Part shown: positions 20,316 to 30,989 of the stretch, piece after piece
How positions within the stretch are numbered: the first letter of the stretch is position 1
How the letters are laid out: the number at the start of each line of letters is the position of its first letter
NCBI GenBank assembly: GCA_963556195.1
Contig: OY744517.1
Span: forward strand, 145,186,382 to 145,250,381
DNA from: Sepiola atlantica
Lineage: Eukaryota; Mollusca; Cephalopoda; Sepiida; Sepiolidae
Reading direction: 5' to 3'
DNA length: 64,000 nt
Notes under the pieces: model-generated
The model's database searches: none
What the model saw: the letters and a program-made list of their open reading frames with translations, nothing else
Told to the model about the DNA's origin: nothing
Translations under genes and position numbers: made by a program

Positions 20316-21036
20316 TTTCGGCTCCTAGTAAATTTGGGAGGTGGATGAATTCCCCTTGTCTAAAATTTTGTTTATACAGAAAAAGCTTTGTCATAAATGC
20401 AGAAATAACAAATTTTGTTTTGATTAAATTCAGTTTATCACCTTTAATCTGAGGATTACATTCATTAAATTTTTTTAACAAGTCTGTCAAGTAAGCGATG
20501 TCACTTTTGGATTGAATTAAATTGGATCGTAAAAGATCATTTTTATCTTTCAAGAACTCCAAGACCGTGTTAAACAACTTATAAAACCTATCTAAACAGG
20601 CACTCTTTGACAACCAACGAACTTCTGTGTGAAGCAGCAAACAATTAAATTCTTCATCGTTTTCAATACAAAGCTGTTTAAATGATCTGTCATTCAATGA
20701 TTTGCTCCTTATTGTGTTGATAACTTTAATTACATATTGTAATGAATTATGTAGATGGGCACTTAAATTTTTGGCAACTAGATGTTGACGATGGATGATA
20801 CAATGTACTGTAAATACATTAAGCACCTCCTTTTTAGTATGTTCAAGAAAACCCTTGTAGCGCCCTACCATCGCTTGAGCACTATCTGTAGCTACTGATA
20901 AAATATTAATCAGAAGTATTTCTTTTTCTGCAAAAAAATGCATGGAATATTGATTCTCTTTAAGTATCAGTTTGCAAATATTTAGCAAATAAGAATTCTT
21001 GGCAAATTTGTTCTTCCTTTGTGAACCGTACGTATG
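20316..21036 (-). pseudogene. hAT transposase, catalytic RNase H-like part
   Basis: Minus-strand frame of about 230 codons. It carries INILSVATDSAQAMVGRYKGF, where the Asp of the second catalytic motif is kept (S-A-T-D). Then VHCIIHRQHLVAKNL is the conserved C-x2-H block, and LLHTEVRWLSKSACLDRFYKL carries the catalytic Glu region. The segment before it, where a 'DESTD' motif should lie, is eroded and frame-shifted. After FIHLPNLLG the protein breaks into a lysine-rich artefact at the gypsy insertion, and about 30 residues are missing. Confidence 0.88.
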
Positions 21037-21444
21037 CTAAAAGTAAAGCTTTATTTCCCGGCAAAGTTGACTCACCAAGTTGAATTTAAAAGCAAGATGT
21101 TTTTTGAAATAGCCACATAATGAATCTTCAACATCTTGAGCCATTTCATCAATTCTTCTTTGTACTGTATTATTGCTCAATGAAATTTTCTTGATAATAT
21201 CTGATGCTGTCTTATGTAGCACAGTACGTATTACTTCACTTATAGAAGGTATAATTTGTTTTTCACCAATAGTATGAGGTTTTCCCGATTTGGCAATCAT
21301 TAAAGAAATATTGTAAGAAGCAAGCAAGTCATTGCTATCTTGTATAGTTGCAGTTGAAAAGAGTTTTGTCAATGTCAGTTGTTCAATAAATTTTTCTTTT
21401 AATGTTCGAAAATAAGATAAGTTCTTATTTTTTTTTATCCCCAT
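21037..21444 (-). pseudogene. hAT transposase, N-terminal helical part
   Basis: Minus-strand frame containing LSYFRTLKEKF, SYNISLMIAKSGKPHTIGE and IIKKISLSNNTVQRRIDEMA, the usual linker between BED finger and catalytic core in this hAT group. It is separated from the zinc finger by a poly(A) frameshift and from the catalytic part by another break. Confidence 0.85.
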
Positions 21445-21600
21445 GAACTTAAGTCAGATGTTCTAGTAGTCTGGGAGGCTTCATAGCTTCGTTTGGTATA
21501 ACTTGCTGGCAAATCATACACATTGGTAACGCATTGTTTACAGGTGACTCAATAAAGGCATAGTTCAAATATTCGATATTATATTGTCTACATTTTTTTC
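21438..21600 (-). pseudogene. BED-type zinc finger of the hAT transposase
   Basis: In reverse complement: a C-x2-C pair in PMCMICQQV, then NEAMKPPRLLEHLT, a TAA stop, and VHG. The H-x4-H pair completes a BED-like DNA-binding finger. The stop lies between the two histidines. Confidence 0.8.
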
Positions 21601-22308
21601 TTTGGTTAGGACATTATTATCTGTAGAAAAAAAAAAAAAAATTTCTGAAGGTATTTTTAATTCATATTTTATTTTATTATTTAAAAAAGATATTTTTGTA
21701 AAAAAACCAAAATAAAACTAATGAAATAAAAAAAAAATGATATTTTCATTATAAAGTGAATGTAATTATTACAAATAAAATAATATTCACCAATTATAAT
21801 CACACTATCTGTTAGTTAACTTTAACTTTTCACAATATCAAAACAATCTGACTTAGGGTTATATTACGCTGTAATTTTCCAGTAAAAATTACGGAAAACC
21901 CTCCTAATTCACAGCGTGCTCCAAAATCTACTGGTAGTACTGCCAGTACAGCTGTTGCATTTCGGGCTTTTGACTTGCAATCGACCAATCGCACAAGTGA
22001 CAGTTGGTTTTAGCAATGTTTGTATTTGTTAGATAATGGGTTATCTCCCCCTTATATCTCATACCATTTCCCTTTGACTGCAACCTCCCACCACAATAAT
22101 CGAGCCAGCAACTGGTAGGTTGTTCAAAGAAAAATTAAGCGTTATGAACGGAATACATAAATTAATTTTCCAAATCTTCTCTTTTTTTTATGCTTTCATT
22201 GACACTTACAGTTATTTAATTCCCCCAAATGCATCTGTGGCCATCACCACCCTCTGGATCGCTTCAGCGCCCACCAGGGGGCGGTACCGCCTACTTTGGG
22301 AATCTATG

Positions 22309-22316
22309 TTCTAGAC
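22309..22316. repeat. Right target-site duplication of the hAT element
   Basis: TTCTAGAC, matching TTTTAGAC at 18777 with one difference. Confidence 0.7.
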
Positions 22317-22978
22317 CCTTCGGTATATGGGCCAAAAGCACAAGTAGCACTCAGCCATAACAAACTTGCACATCGCCATAAAGTGCGGCTTTTAAGTAGG
22401 CTATGTTTAAAGCATAAAGCAGACAATCTATACAGAAGCCATTTTTTGTTTATTTCTATTCAAAATGTTCTTTTTATTCAGTTTAACTTGGAAATATAAT
22501 TCTTGCAGGAAATCGACAGTGAAAACAAAAGAGAATGACTTTGTGCCACGGGGATATATTTATTTCTACACTGGTAGACATGAAAAGAAAAATTGAGAAA
22601 ACTATTAGCATTTAGAACATCTTTTACTCTTTTTACTTATATTTATTCTAATTTTTGTGTTGCTTGTAAATGTTTCTGCGTCTCTTGCGCCATTGGCTAA
22701 TTTTAACATTTTTTTTCCTTCCGACTTCTGAAGAATTGCCGTTGATTAATAAGTAATAATTAAATTCCAACATGGCTGTCGGTGGTGTGAAGTACAAAAT
22801 CAATTACTGACGTTCTTCTGCTTAAAATCTCTTGATGACTTAATGTTTTGGAAAAACTTCGACACCAACTTCAAACAAATGCTTTTTTTTGTCTTTTCTG
22901 AATCATTTCAGCTTGAAGTTATCTTTTTATACATTTTGAAAACTAATTGTTTCTGTGCACATTACAAACAAGGAAGCA

Positions 22979-23260
22979 TCTCTCTCTCTTTCTCTTGCTC
23001 TCTCTTTCTTATGCTCTCTTTCTCTTGCTCTCTCTTTCTTATGCTCTCTTTCTCTTGCTCTCTCTTTCTCTTGTTTTCTCTTCTTCCCGCTTTCTCTCTT
23101 CCTCCCACCCTCTCTCTCTTCCTCCCACCCTCTCTCTCTTCCTCCCACCCTCTCTCTCTTCCTCCCGCCCTCTCTCTCTTCCTCCCGCCCTCTCTCTCTT
23201 CCTCCCGCCGCCTCTCTCTTGCTCTCGCCCCCTCTCTCTTCCTCCCGCCCTCTCTTCTCA
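22979..23260. repeat. Pyrimidine satellite with 30-bp and 20-bp units
   Basis: The first half has a period of about 30 bp (CTCTCTTTCTTATG alternating with CTCTTTCTCTTGCT). From 23101 to 23260 there are eight 20-bp units, mostly CCTCCCACCCTCTCTCTCTT, then CCTCCCGCCC variants. Open frames in all phases are repeat artefacts. Confidence 0.95.
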
Positions 23261-24339
23261 TCAGACGATGAAAAGACAGTTTTATTTGTTTATTATTAAC
23301 TCTAGTAGTTGTCTACATTAGGTAAAAACAGGCAATGATTATAAACTTAAATATTCTCTGTATTATTTAAATTATTTGATCTATAATTCTCATCTTGGTT
23401 GTTATTTACACAATTTTTAAGCCAATGTAACATTCAATTTTCAAATGCATAGTCTGAGTTGACACCTATCTAGTTATTCACTCTCAAAAGGTTTTTTTAA
23501 CAATTAATACTTCAATCAATTCAAAAATAATACCATCTCTTCTGGGATGTCATGTGTGCATGTATTGTAGTGATCCTACCAACTAATGACGATTTTGTTG
23601 GCTGTAATAAAAGTTATCGGACATGTTTCTCATTATTCAATTAATTAATTAATTATACAATAGGATTTTAGAAGATGAATGAGTTACTCGCCATGATAGT
23701 CCCATAAGCTGCAAGGTCGAGAGAGGTTTTATGCTCACCGCTGAATAATTTAACGTGTTAGCCCATCGTTAAAACGCATCTTGTCTCCTTCAAGCTTCAA
23801 CCAAGACTGGTGAAAAACTGCGCTCACCACAGTCTATGTTGTATATTTGACGTCACATCAGATCAGATATTATGAATTTTAACTCATAAAAGAAAGGTAA
23901 AACGTTTGAACTCTTTGTGATTCTTTGTCGTGAATGTTTCCTGTTTACAACATAACACCAGATTTATCTGCACAAATATATTTTAACTAATATTTATACT
24001 AGCAAATGTACCCACCATTTCAAGTGCATATTTTTTAACTCTGGAATCTTTCTAGTCATTATTGGGAACCTGGACGGGTTTTCGAATTGAACCCTTTACT
24101 TAATACACAGAGGTTGATTGTTCTCATTCTATCAGCCAGATGCACCGTTGTGAATATAACAACCAAGATGAGAATTGTTTTCGATAGAATCATCGGAAAG
24201 ACAGAGGCAACATTCTCTGTTAGAGATTACAGGTGTAGGGTGTAGGTAAATATATGAAACAAGTTAATATTAATCATGAAAAAATGTTTCTTTTATTTGT
24301 TCATGAAAATTAATTGTCCCAATAAGTAATACACAGTTC
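23261..24339. other. A+T-rich sequence, mostly unassigned
   Basis: It holds a perfect TGACGTCA at 23848-23855. Near 24140-24180 a short block (CAACCAAGATGAGAATTG) appears in reverse at 23388-23410, indicating scraps of one repeat in both orientations. No gene recognised. Confidence 0.4.
23848..23855. promoter_or_regulatory. CRE-like palindrome TGACGTCA
   Basis: A perfect 8-bp CREB/ATF-type site. Others lie at 16622 and 24390. Whether any is bound is unknown. Confidence 0.3.
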
Positions 24340-24600
24340 TCTATATACTATTAAAACTGTTGATCTTGTTTGTCTCCATGCACACAGGATGACGTCACAG
24401 AAAGATAACTTCATCCACTAAAAAAAAGTTGTAAACATAAGGAAGGTCCTTTAAAATGCCATAAATGTATGATGGCATCGTTTTGTGATGTCATCAATTA
24501 AAGAGGGGTGATGGAAGACATTGGGAAGGGAATCTTTTATGCCATCATAAATGAAGAAGTATCCAAACAAAAACAGTACATAGACGACTCGTGACACAGA
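24340..24600 (+). mobile_element. Possible Helitron-like 5' region
   Basis: TCTATATACTATTAAAACTG resembles the 5' ends at 32580 and 32910 (TCTATATAcTActAAAA style). It then shares a CACACAGGATGACGTCAC type of body with other repeats here, including TGACGTCA at 24390. The preceding base is C rather than A, and no 3' end is assigned. Confidence 0.35.
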
Positions 24601-24774
24601 GTTACGGGTAGTGGACAGTGACTATGTATACATATTAGATGAACCGTCTAGATCCAGAAGATCTACTATGCAATAATAATTTGTCTGGCATAATTTTTAT
24701 TGACATTAGACGATAAGCCACAGAACTGAATTCAAAATGTCAATCTATTGACTTTCGAGCTATTTATACAAGAA

Positions 24775-25080
24775 ATAGCATGGCGTAATGATTTTAACCA
24801 CAGACTGTGAGCTCACTATGTCGAATTCCAGTTCTATCGTAGATACTGCATCACTTTCATAACACCCTTTGTAAAGGTATGAACCCATATACACCCCTCC
24901 AGCTATGAAGTAAATAATTGGGTAGACTAGACTCCCAAGTCGTGGCTGTGCAACTAGTCTAGGAGAAGGAAAACTGCATCACATTCATTAATACCCTTAG
25001 GTAAGGTATGAATACATATATCCTAGCTCTCCAGAAACAGTAGGGTGGACTAGACTCTCAAGTCTAGGAGAAGGAAATCT
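24775..25080 (+). mobile_element. tRNA-derived SINE with internal duplication
   Basis: The head has an A-box-like TGGCGTAATGATTTTAACC and a B-box-like GTCGAATTCCAG. The body repeats itself: CTGCATCACTTTCATAAC to CTAGGAGAAGGAAAA (24847-24974) recurs at 24974-25078 with CTGCATCACATTCATTAA to CTAGGAGAAGGAAAT. The segment CCAGCTATGAAGTAAA is shared with 51940. This fits the octopod tRNA-derived SINEs described in the literature; I cannot assign the named subfamily. Confidence 0.65.
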
Positions 25081-25396
25081 CTGAAATAACATCAGTCTTT
25101 CTCTGCTCTCCCAGAAATGTGGTTGAGAACTGCACAACCCTTGTTTTTCTAAACTAGGCTAGTTTTTGATACCTAACATAAGCATGAAGAACCCTTGGGA
25201 TGCTGGGAGTATCTAGTTTAACAGTTATAATACTACTCCTAACATTATTATTAATAATACATGTATACTCCAAAATATTGATCAGCAAAATAGAATTTAC
25301 TTTTAGCTTTATAGATTTAAAAGAAGCCATAGAAATTCCTTAATTAGAAATAACTATTAAGGATTACGGATCACAATGGGAATTTAACCACACACC

Positions 25397-25397
<1 letters not shown>

Positions 25398-25432
<35 letters not shown>
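25398..25432. repeat. (CA)n microsatellite
   Basis: About 35 bp of CA repeats. Confidence 0.95.
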
Positions 25433-25436
<4 letters not shown>

Positions 25437-25629
25437 AGTGAAGTAAAAGCGCTACAAAAAGAAGTGGGCATATTTAGCAGTGAAGCTGTGAAAGAGAAAG
25501 GCTTAGCTGGTTGGAGACAGTTGGGGTTACAAGGTTTAGCTTTAAGGGTTACATCAGGAAGAAATTCAGAATGACGAACTTACTTGGAAGAGTTAATATG
25601 TCATTAATAGTTTTCTGTTTTTAGATTAT

Positions 25630-26390
25630 TTCAAGTTACGTGAAAAAAAATGCTGGTGTTTTTCAAATTTGGTGTGCGCGATATTGTGTGTCTATGTATG
25701 TAAAGATAGTCCCATCTTACAGAAAAGGCCTACTCGTTAATATGGTGGGCTTAATAGGATTTTAAGTTGTCTTCGTCCAAAAAATAATGAAAGTTAAAAA
25801 CTTTAATGAATGAAATACTAAAGAAATGTTTGTCTTACTTAATTGCATTTCCATCTGTATTTACATTGTCCAAATCTCAGTATTGAACATTTACTTACTA
25901 TTAAAAGAAAAATGTAGCCTGATCTCTGATGTGCTATGAATAATACTAAGAAGATTCAGTGTGTTAGCTGTTGAAATGAAACTTAGATGAACAAAGTTCC
26001 ATATCATTTTTTCACGTTTTTGTTAGGGGGAGGGAGTTGGATTTTTCCCAATGATTAGGCTGGTTTGATCCAATAAATCAATGCTTCCATTACAATTAAT
26101 TTTCATTTACCACAAGATGCCATTACATTTGTAAAGATTTTTCATTTGTTCGAAACCTGCAATTTTAGTTTAAAAAAGTGAAAATTTGCTTCTAGATCAA
26201 TAGCACACAATATGGCAAATTTTCTAATTTTCAAACTTTGAACAGTCATAATTCGGTGACTAATTGAGCTCCCAAAATAAATATGGTACCAATTTTTGTT
26301 TTGTAAAGATCTATGTGTTCCCACATTAAAAGATTTTAGATATAATGAAAATAAAATTTGGTTTGGGATACTTATAGCAAAGGTTGCATT
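25630..26390 (+). repeat. 740-bp interspersed repeat F, copy 1
   Basis: Co-linear with 37196-37920. Shared blocks include TTTTCAAATTTGGTGTGC, AAAGATAGTCCCATCTTA, GATCTCTGATGTGCTATGAAT, AAGAAGATTCA, TTAGCTGTTGAAATGAA, CAATATGGCAAATTTTCTAA, CCAAAATAAAT and TTAGATATAATGAAAATAAA. I estimate 75-80% identity by eye, with small indels. There is no open frame, tRNA head or terminal repeat that I recognise. Confidence 0.75.
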
Positions 26391-27019
26391 TACTGTAATT
26401 TATATAGATTGTATTACAAGGTGTCTCAGTATAGACGTGACCCATTTAATAACTTCACCAATATTAATGATTTAATTCTCTACTTTTCAGAGTTGATAGA
26501 AAATAGAATAACATTTCAAAATCACTCAAGGAGATGGAACTATCATTAATATCGTCAGATATTAACCTCCAAATGGATGTGATTCAGTGATGATGATCAC
26601 TTGTTTTTATCCGGCCAAGTCAACAACAGGAACTGTGTGTTCTGAGAACTCAAGCACCAGATGAAATTGTTCAGAGGCTACTAAACTCTGAAGCATACCG
26701 CATGGCTCACCATCTCGAAACATAGCATAATCGAACCGTTTTTGTTTGAAAATGATGTTGGGGAGACAGTGGCTGTCAATTAAGTATACCATTAGCGCTG
26801 AGGCATACAGTTAGAAAATGTCTTGTAAAATTTTAATTTTATGACAAGAGAATTGAATACATTTTGATTATCATTTCAGCTTTTAGGAAATCCAAAGTTT
26901 TCTTGTCGTGTAAATGGGTCACGTTTATACTGAGACGTCCTATATGACTCATTTCGATCTCCATATACAAGTGTTTTTATTTGTATACATGTTGATCTAT
27001 TTCTATTTTATTATTACAG
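26391..27019. other. Intronic or upstream sequence before the first LIM exon
   Basis: No recognised repeat. The 3' end is the splice acceptor TTTTATTATTACAG at 27006-27019, a good pyrimidine-rich tract with AG. Confidence 0.5.
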
Positions 27020-27087
27020 GGCGAACTCTACGGGGGAAAGCATTTTACAATGTCCATGGAAAAGTTTACTGTGAAGAGGATTATTTG
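27020..27087 (+). CDS. jub: Ajuba/LIMD1-family LIM protein, exon ending LIM1
   Basis: This 68-nt internal exon encodes [15 protein letters not shown] and VYCEEDYL, nearly identical to the end of the first LIM domain of Ajuba, LIMD1 and WTIP. These adaptor proteins work at cell-cell junctions and in the nucleus, in Hippo-pathway (Warts/LATS) control and miRNA silencing. The Cys and Asp of C-E-E-D are the last two zinc ligands of LIM1. AG precedes 27020 and GTAAGT follows 27087. The first Gly codon is split after its first base (phase 1 acceptor); the donor is phase 0. The exon joins in frame to 54497. The preceding exon, with the first finger of LIM1, was not found upstream. The open frame around it reads through both introns and is not itself a gene. 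Assignment to family is firm, to a single orthologue less so. Confidence 0.9.
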
Positions 27088-27289
27088 GTAAGTTTTATTC
27101 GTCTTTACTAAAACTTCGTTCCAGTTTGTTGATGCTGTAACTTAAAATGAAGAATTTGTAACTATGTTTTAGAGCGGAGTTAAAGAAACGCATCACAGCC
27201 AGAGGTTTCAAAAGACTGCATTTTTTTTTGCAGAAGTCTGTGATGGAATGGGTGTTTTTAACACTGAGTTTGGAGTCAGATTTTTATCA

Positions 27290-27735
27290 ACCGACTCCTC
27301 CCCTCACCCCTCCTCCCACCCCTTTTCTCCTCCTTTCTCCTTCCCCTTACTCCTCATCTTTTCTCCTCCTCCCATTCTTTCTCCTTTTTCTCTCCCTCAT
27401 CATTTCTCCTTCTCCCACCCTCCTTTCATCTTTTCTCCTCCTTTCATCTTTTCTCCTCCTTTCATCTTTTCTCCTCCTTTCGCCTCCTCTCCTCCTTTCG
27501 CCTCCTCTCCTCCTTTCGCCTCCTCTCCTCCTTTCGCCTCCTCTCATCCATTATCCTCCTCTCATCCATTATCCTCCTCTCATCCATTATCCTCCTTCCC
27601 TTTCTCCTCTCTCCCCTCCATTCTCCTCTTCTCACTTCTCTTCTCCTTTATCCCCTCTTATTCTCCTTTCTTCTTTATTTCTTATTATCCCTACTTTTCT
27701 TCTCCTTCCTTTCTACTTTTACTCTTTAGCATCAT
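27290..27735. repeat. Pyrimidine-rich satellite with 18-bp units
   Basis: Mostly C and T. Tandem units include CTCCTTTCATCTTTTCTC (27420-27480), CTCCTTTCGCCTCCTCTC (27475-27545) and CTCATCCATTATCCTC (27540-27595). It begins about 200 bp after the splice donor. Long frames in it are artefacts. Confidence 0.95.
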
Positions 27736-28374
27736 TTCATTGTGCGTATCCGACATCATTATCATACATATCAAGATTTTACTTTGTTGCCTCATCCTTT
27801 GTATTATTATTCTTTTCTACTTCATCATCATATTCAACTCGTAAATTACTTAACACTGATCAGTCAGTTATTACATCCACTTTGCATCACTTCTTATAAA
27901 CAAATGATCATAATCAACGCCACTTTAAGAAAACTTATGATTAACCTTTCACGTTCATACTTTAATAAGTTTATTGCTTGGATAATTGCCTTACGAAACA
28001 TTGCAAGTAATGTAACAACATTTGGAAGAAACCGGCCAGCGAATGCGATTACATCTTTTACATGGTAATTACTTGCTGTTTGTCTAATTGAATTTGTCTG
28101 CTTCTCTTGATGACATTTACGTCTACCATTCAGAAACAGCTCACACCAAATCAGTCGGTAGGAAATTAGTATTTATGTTTCAGTCTATATGACATGTTCA
28201 TAAGAATATCATCATTATGTACAGTGTTCAGGTACACCAAAACTCATCAAAAGTACATGTACACGTGTGCATGTGTATGGAGAGGAGATATCACGTGTAG
28301 TTTTGGTGAATTTCAGGAATTTAAAAAAATGTAATATCTCTGCAAATAACTGATGCAGGCAGTTTTTTCTAGGC
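27736..28374. other. A+T-rich intron sequence, nothing recognised
   Basis: No family or motif identified. Confidence 0.4.
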
Positions 28375-28925
28375 TCAAGAAATCATCGTCCTCCAATTTT
28401 ATCGTCTTTTTTCTCTTGGTTAGTCGTTTGATGTTTTTACTGAGCCTGCAATCTCAGTCTCCAAGCTTGGCAGTCTTGAGGATTGATTCTGTTCAAATTC
28501 CACTGTCTATGTCCTCGTTGATGGTTTGCATCCAAGTTTTCTTGGGTCATCTAACTTTCCTCTGGCTTTCTACCTCAAGGTCTCTGTATATTCTTATCCA
28601 CGAGTTGCCCCTCTACATGGGGCCTAGCTGACTGATTGTCAGAAGTTCATCAAGCTTTGGTATATTCAGCCTTGCCAACAATGTATAAGAGCTGATATGC
28701 CATGTCCGATGTGACCCGCCATTGCATATCCATCTAATCATTGCTCTGTCATTACACTGAAGACTGGCGAGTGACGACTGGATGGTGGCCAAGCACTCAC
28801 CCCCATACAGCATCACGCACCTAACACAGTTCCTATATACCCTCCCACTGGTAGTCAAAGGGATAACTTATGTCAGGACTGGCAACAGTTCGTGAAACTT
28901 ACCCCATGCCAATCTCATCCTAATG
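28375..28925 (-). mobile_element. LINE RT C-terminus, third type (broken)
   Basis: The minus strand reads RLAWGKFHELLPVLT, then GRVYRNCVRCVMLYGGECL, SSLASLQCNDRAMIRWIC and LLARLNIPKLDELL. After a break it continues PKKTWMQTINED and DRIDPQD-like sequence. The 'NDRAMIRWIC' and 'LLARL.I..LD..L..RRLRW.GHV' blocks are standard in the C-terminal part of many metazoan non-LTR reverse transcriptases. The RLRWFGH core has been replaced by ISQLGPM and a stop. The catalytic domain is missing. Confidence 0.8.
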
Positions 28926-29096
28926 GTAGAGCTCATCACTCATCATTCTGATCGTAGAAAAAATGTTTTAGATAGTCATGGGGCTGTTCATATTACAAAG
29001 AGAATCTGGAACCCTTCAATGGGTGCAAAGTGATTGGATATCAAAACGCTTCAAATTGATCAGAAACCTATTTCTATGGTAACAACTGTAATATCA

Positions 29097-29560
29097 GCCT
29101 CAGGCACGTGTGCACAGTGCGAGTATGGAAGTGAAAACTGGCTACTGAGGGTTGAGGATATGTGTTGCATGGAGAGAAATGATGTGAGAATGATATAATG
29201 GATGTTTAATGTGAGTCTAAAAAAGGAGCTTAGATCTGATGACCTTAGTGGAAGATTAAATCTGGACAATATAGAGAGATGTGTGCAGAACAGGAGACTT
29301 CATTGGTATGGTCACATTGAAGGAATGGATGAGAGTTCTTGGATTAGTAAACGTAGAAGAGTTTAAGTAGCAGAGTCATTTGGTAGGGAAAGGTCAAGTA
29401 AAACATGAGGAAGTGATAAGGATGCACTTAAGAAAAAGAGGGATAAATAAAGACCTGGGCAGAGATAGATTAGCTTGGAAGTCAATTTCTAAAAGCCATC
29501 CAACACATGTCAGCATATAAAACAGACATTAAACCAAAAATGATGATTATGATGATGAGT
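29097..29560 (+). mobile_element. LINE family A 3' end, copy 1
   Basis: One frame on the + strand reads VCRTGDFIG-like sequence in shadow and HWYGHIE in the true frame, the 'LRW.GHI.RM' block of LINE C-termini. The 3' end passes into AAAGCCATCCAACACATG, AAACAGACATTAAACC and an ATGATG-rich tail. Closely similar copies are at 44258 and 52165 (+), and at 42538, 50030 and 50229 (-). All are 5'-truncated. Confidence 0.75.
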
Positions 29561-30227
29561 CTGTGTCAACCACTCCAATAATAGAATGTTTTTCATAAAA
29601 GTTGCAAATTCAATCAATTTTTATCAAAGGACAGAAGACGATTAAAAATATCAAAATTGATTTTCATGCTTTTATGTTTTCCATAAGATTATTTGTCAAA
29701 CGTGAAGAAATTCATTGTTTTTAGCTGAAAAACACACACACACACATATTTATGGTAAGGTTCTGTAGCAGCTTACATGAATGAACTATTTTCTGTCGAT
29801 CTGTGTAAGTTGTGATTCGGCTTGACGATCATTGTAATCATTGCCTCTTCAACAGGTGCGCGTCTGCGTGTAACGAGATTCACGTGTGATCACTAACACC
29901 GAATCACGTGATTGGCAAAACCCTGAGTTCGATATTGTTTCCCAACAAGGCAAGATGTGATCTTACGATTCTCTGCTGTCAGCCCAACAGAGAATCTATG
30001 AACTCCAGGAATAGATTATTTCATCTTGTCTGCATTCACTCAACCCTATGTATTATCTTTTGTATTGTTCCCATGTTTCTCCTATATAAAACTATTATCA
30101 GTCTGTGCAATGTGTTGTTCCATTGTTTTACACCCCAAAGAAAAATTACACAAACCAATGCACCTATACTTGTCCAGTTCCCGTCTCTTATCACATCCAA
30201 AAATGGCTTTACCACTGCTAAAGTTCC
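29561..30227. other. Intron sequence, little recognised
   Basis: A short CA run lies at 29731-29744. Two CACGTG palindromes lie 23 bp apart near 29881 and 29904. Open frames here lack recognisable domains. Confidence 0.4.
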
Positions 30228-30400
30228 TTGTTTGTTTCACTTTTTTTATTTGTGAATTTCCAGCGGTAGTCGGCTTGTAATGATTACAAATCCTAAGTCT
30301 GCAATACGCGTATTTAGTTAATATCCCTAGGATTTAAATTGCATTTTTTTTCTTTGTGTATAAAAAAACTAAAAGCTCCTTTTGAATATATATTTATATA
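30228..30400 (+). repeat. Interspersed repeat C, copy 2
   Basis: Partner of 13040-13240 with the same order of shared blocks. It ends in TATATTTATATAT instead of the TG tract of copy 1. Confidence 0.65.
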
Positions 30401-30989
30401 TAATTAAATATCTATATTCACAAACAAGCGTTTTTTTCCCCCTCTTTATAAGACTCATCAGTGTGACTATATTCATAGCTGACTGAATGAAAAGGAAAAA
30501 TACTGCATTTTATTAGTACGATAGATTGAACCCAAGACTGTGCAATCTCAAGGTAAAGGAGAGAACTTTGCATAACAGTTAATTCTTCTCAAGAGTGCTT
30601 TAAGGGAGCTATTAATTATAAGAGTTAAATATTAATATCTGCAGACAAGCACTTGTTTCGTATACATTTACATGTTTGAGAGCCAACTTACTTTAGCATG
30701 CGACTTTGATAGTCTGGTGTCATTTATGTGAAACCATTTTTAGTTTAAAGCCAATGCTGGTATTTCAGTATTGTTATCATTGCTAGATTAAAACACCAAA
30801 TACTAGAAAATAAATATTTCTCTGCAAAGACTGACAGGCTTTTATAGACATGCATTTACTATTTTACTCACTAGGAATTTCAATACAAATAATTACCAGT
30901 GATCGTTCACTGGCAACAACAAATGGTATTCCCTGGAGTCTCAGTGACAAGTCTCAAATTTCGATAACTCTCTTCTTTTTTCAGCAACT
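30401..30989. other. A+T-rich sequence, possibly LINE 3' UTR at its right
   Basis: No family identified. The right part may be the 3' UTR of the minus-strand LINE that follows. Confidence 0.35.

Larger units (their letters stand above)
18785..22308 (-). mobile_element. hAT DNA transposon, complete but inactive (3.5 kb)
   Basis: The left end starts CAGTGTTTCCCAAACTT, a typical hAT terminus. The right end reads, in reverse complement, CATAGATTCCCAAAGTAGG, sharing TTCCCAAA but with the first bases decayed. An 8-bp duplication flanks the element. Inside, the minus strand carries a BED-type zinc finger and a transposase of the group domesticated in vertebrates as FAM200/ZBED5/SCAND3. The coding region is broken by frameshifts, a stop inside the zinc finger, loss of the first catalytic Asp region, and a retrotransposon insertion. 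A foldback repeat sits in the left non-coding part. The element cannot produce transposase. Confidence 0.88.

Noticed and set aside
22843..23321. Overlapping frames of 70-140 codons on both strands
   Set aside because: Same reason: pyrimidine minisatellite read in several frames.
26914..27111. 65-codon frame as an independent small gene
   Set aside because: Only the middle 22 codons are LIM sequence; the rest reads into introns on both sides across consensus splice sites.
27228..27899. 223- and 198-codon proline/serine/leucine-rich frames
   Set aside because: Translation of an 18-bp pyrimidine satellite just after the LIM exon donor; not an exon continuation, because GTAAGT ends the exon at 27087.
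29881..29912. Paired CACGTG sites as an E-box module
   Set aside because: Two hexamers in a short span can be chance; CACGTG occurs elsewhere in repeats and no promoter is nearby.
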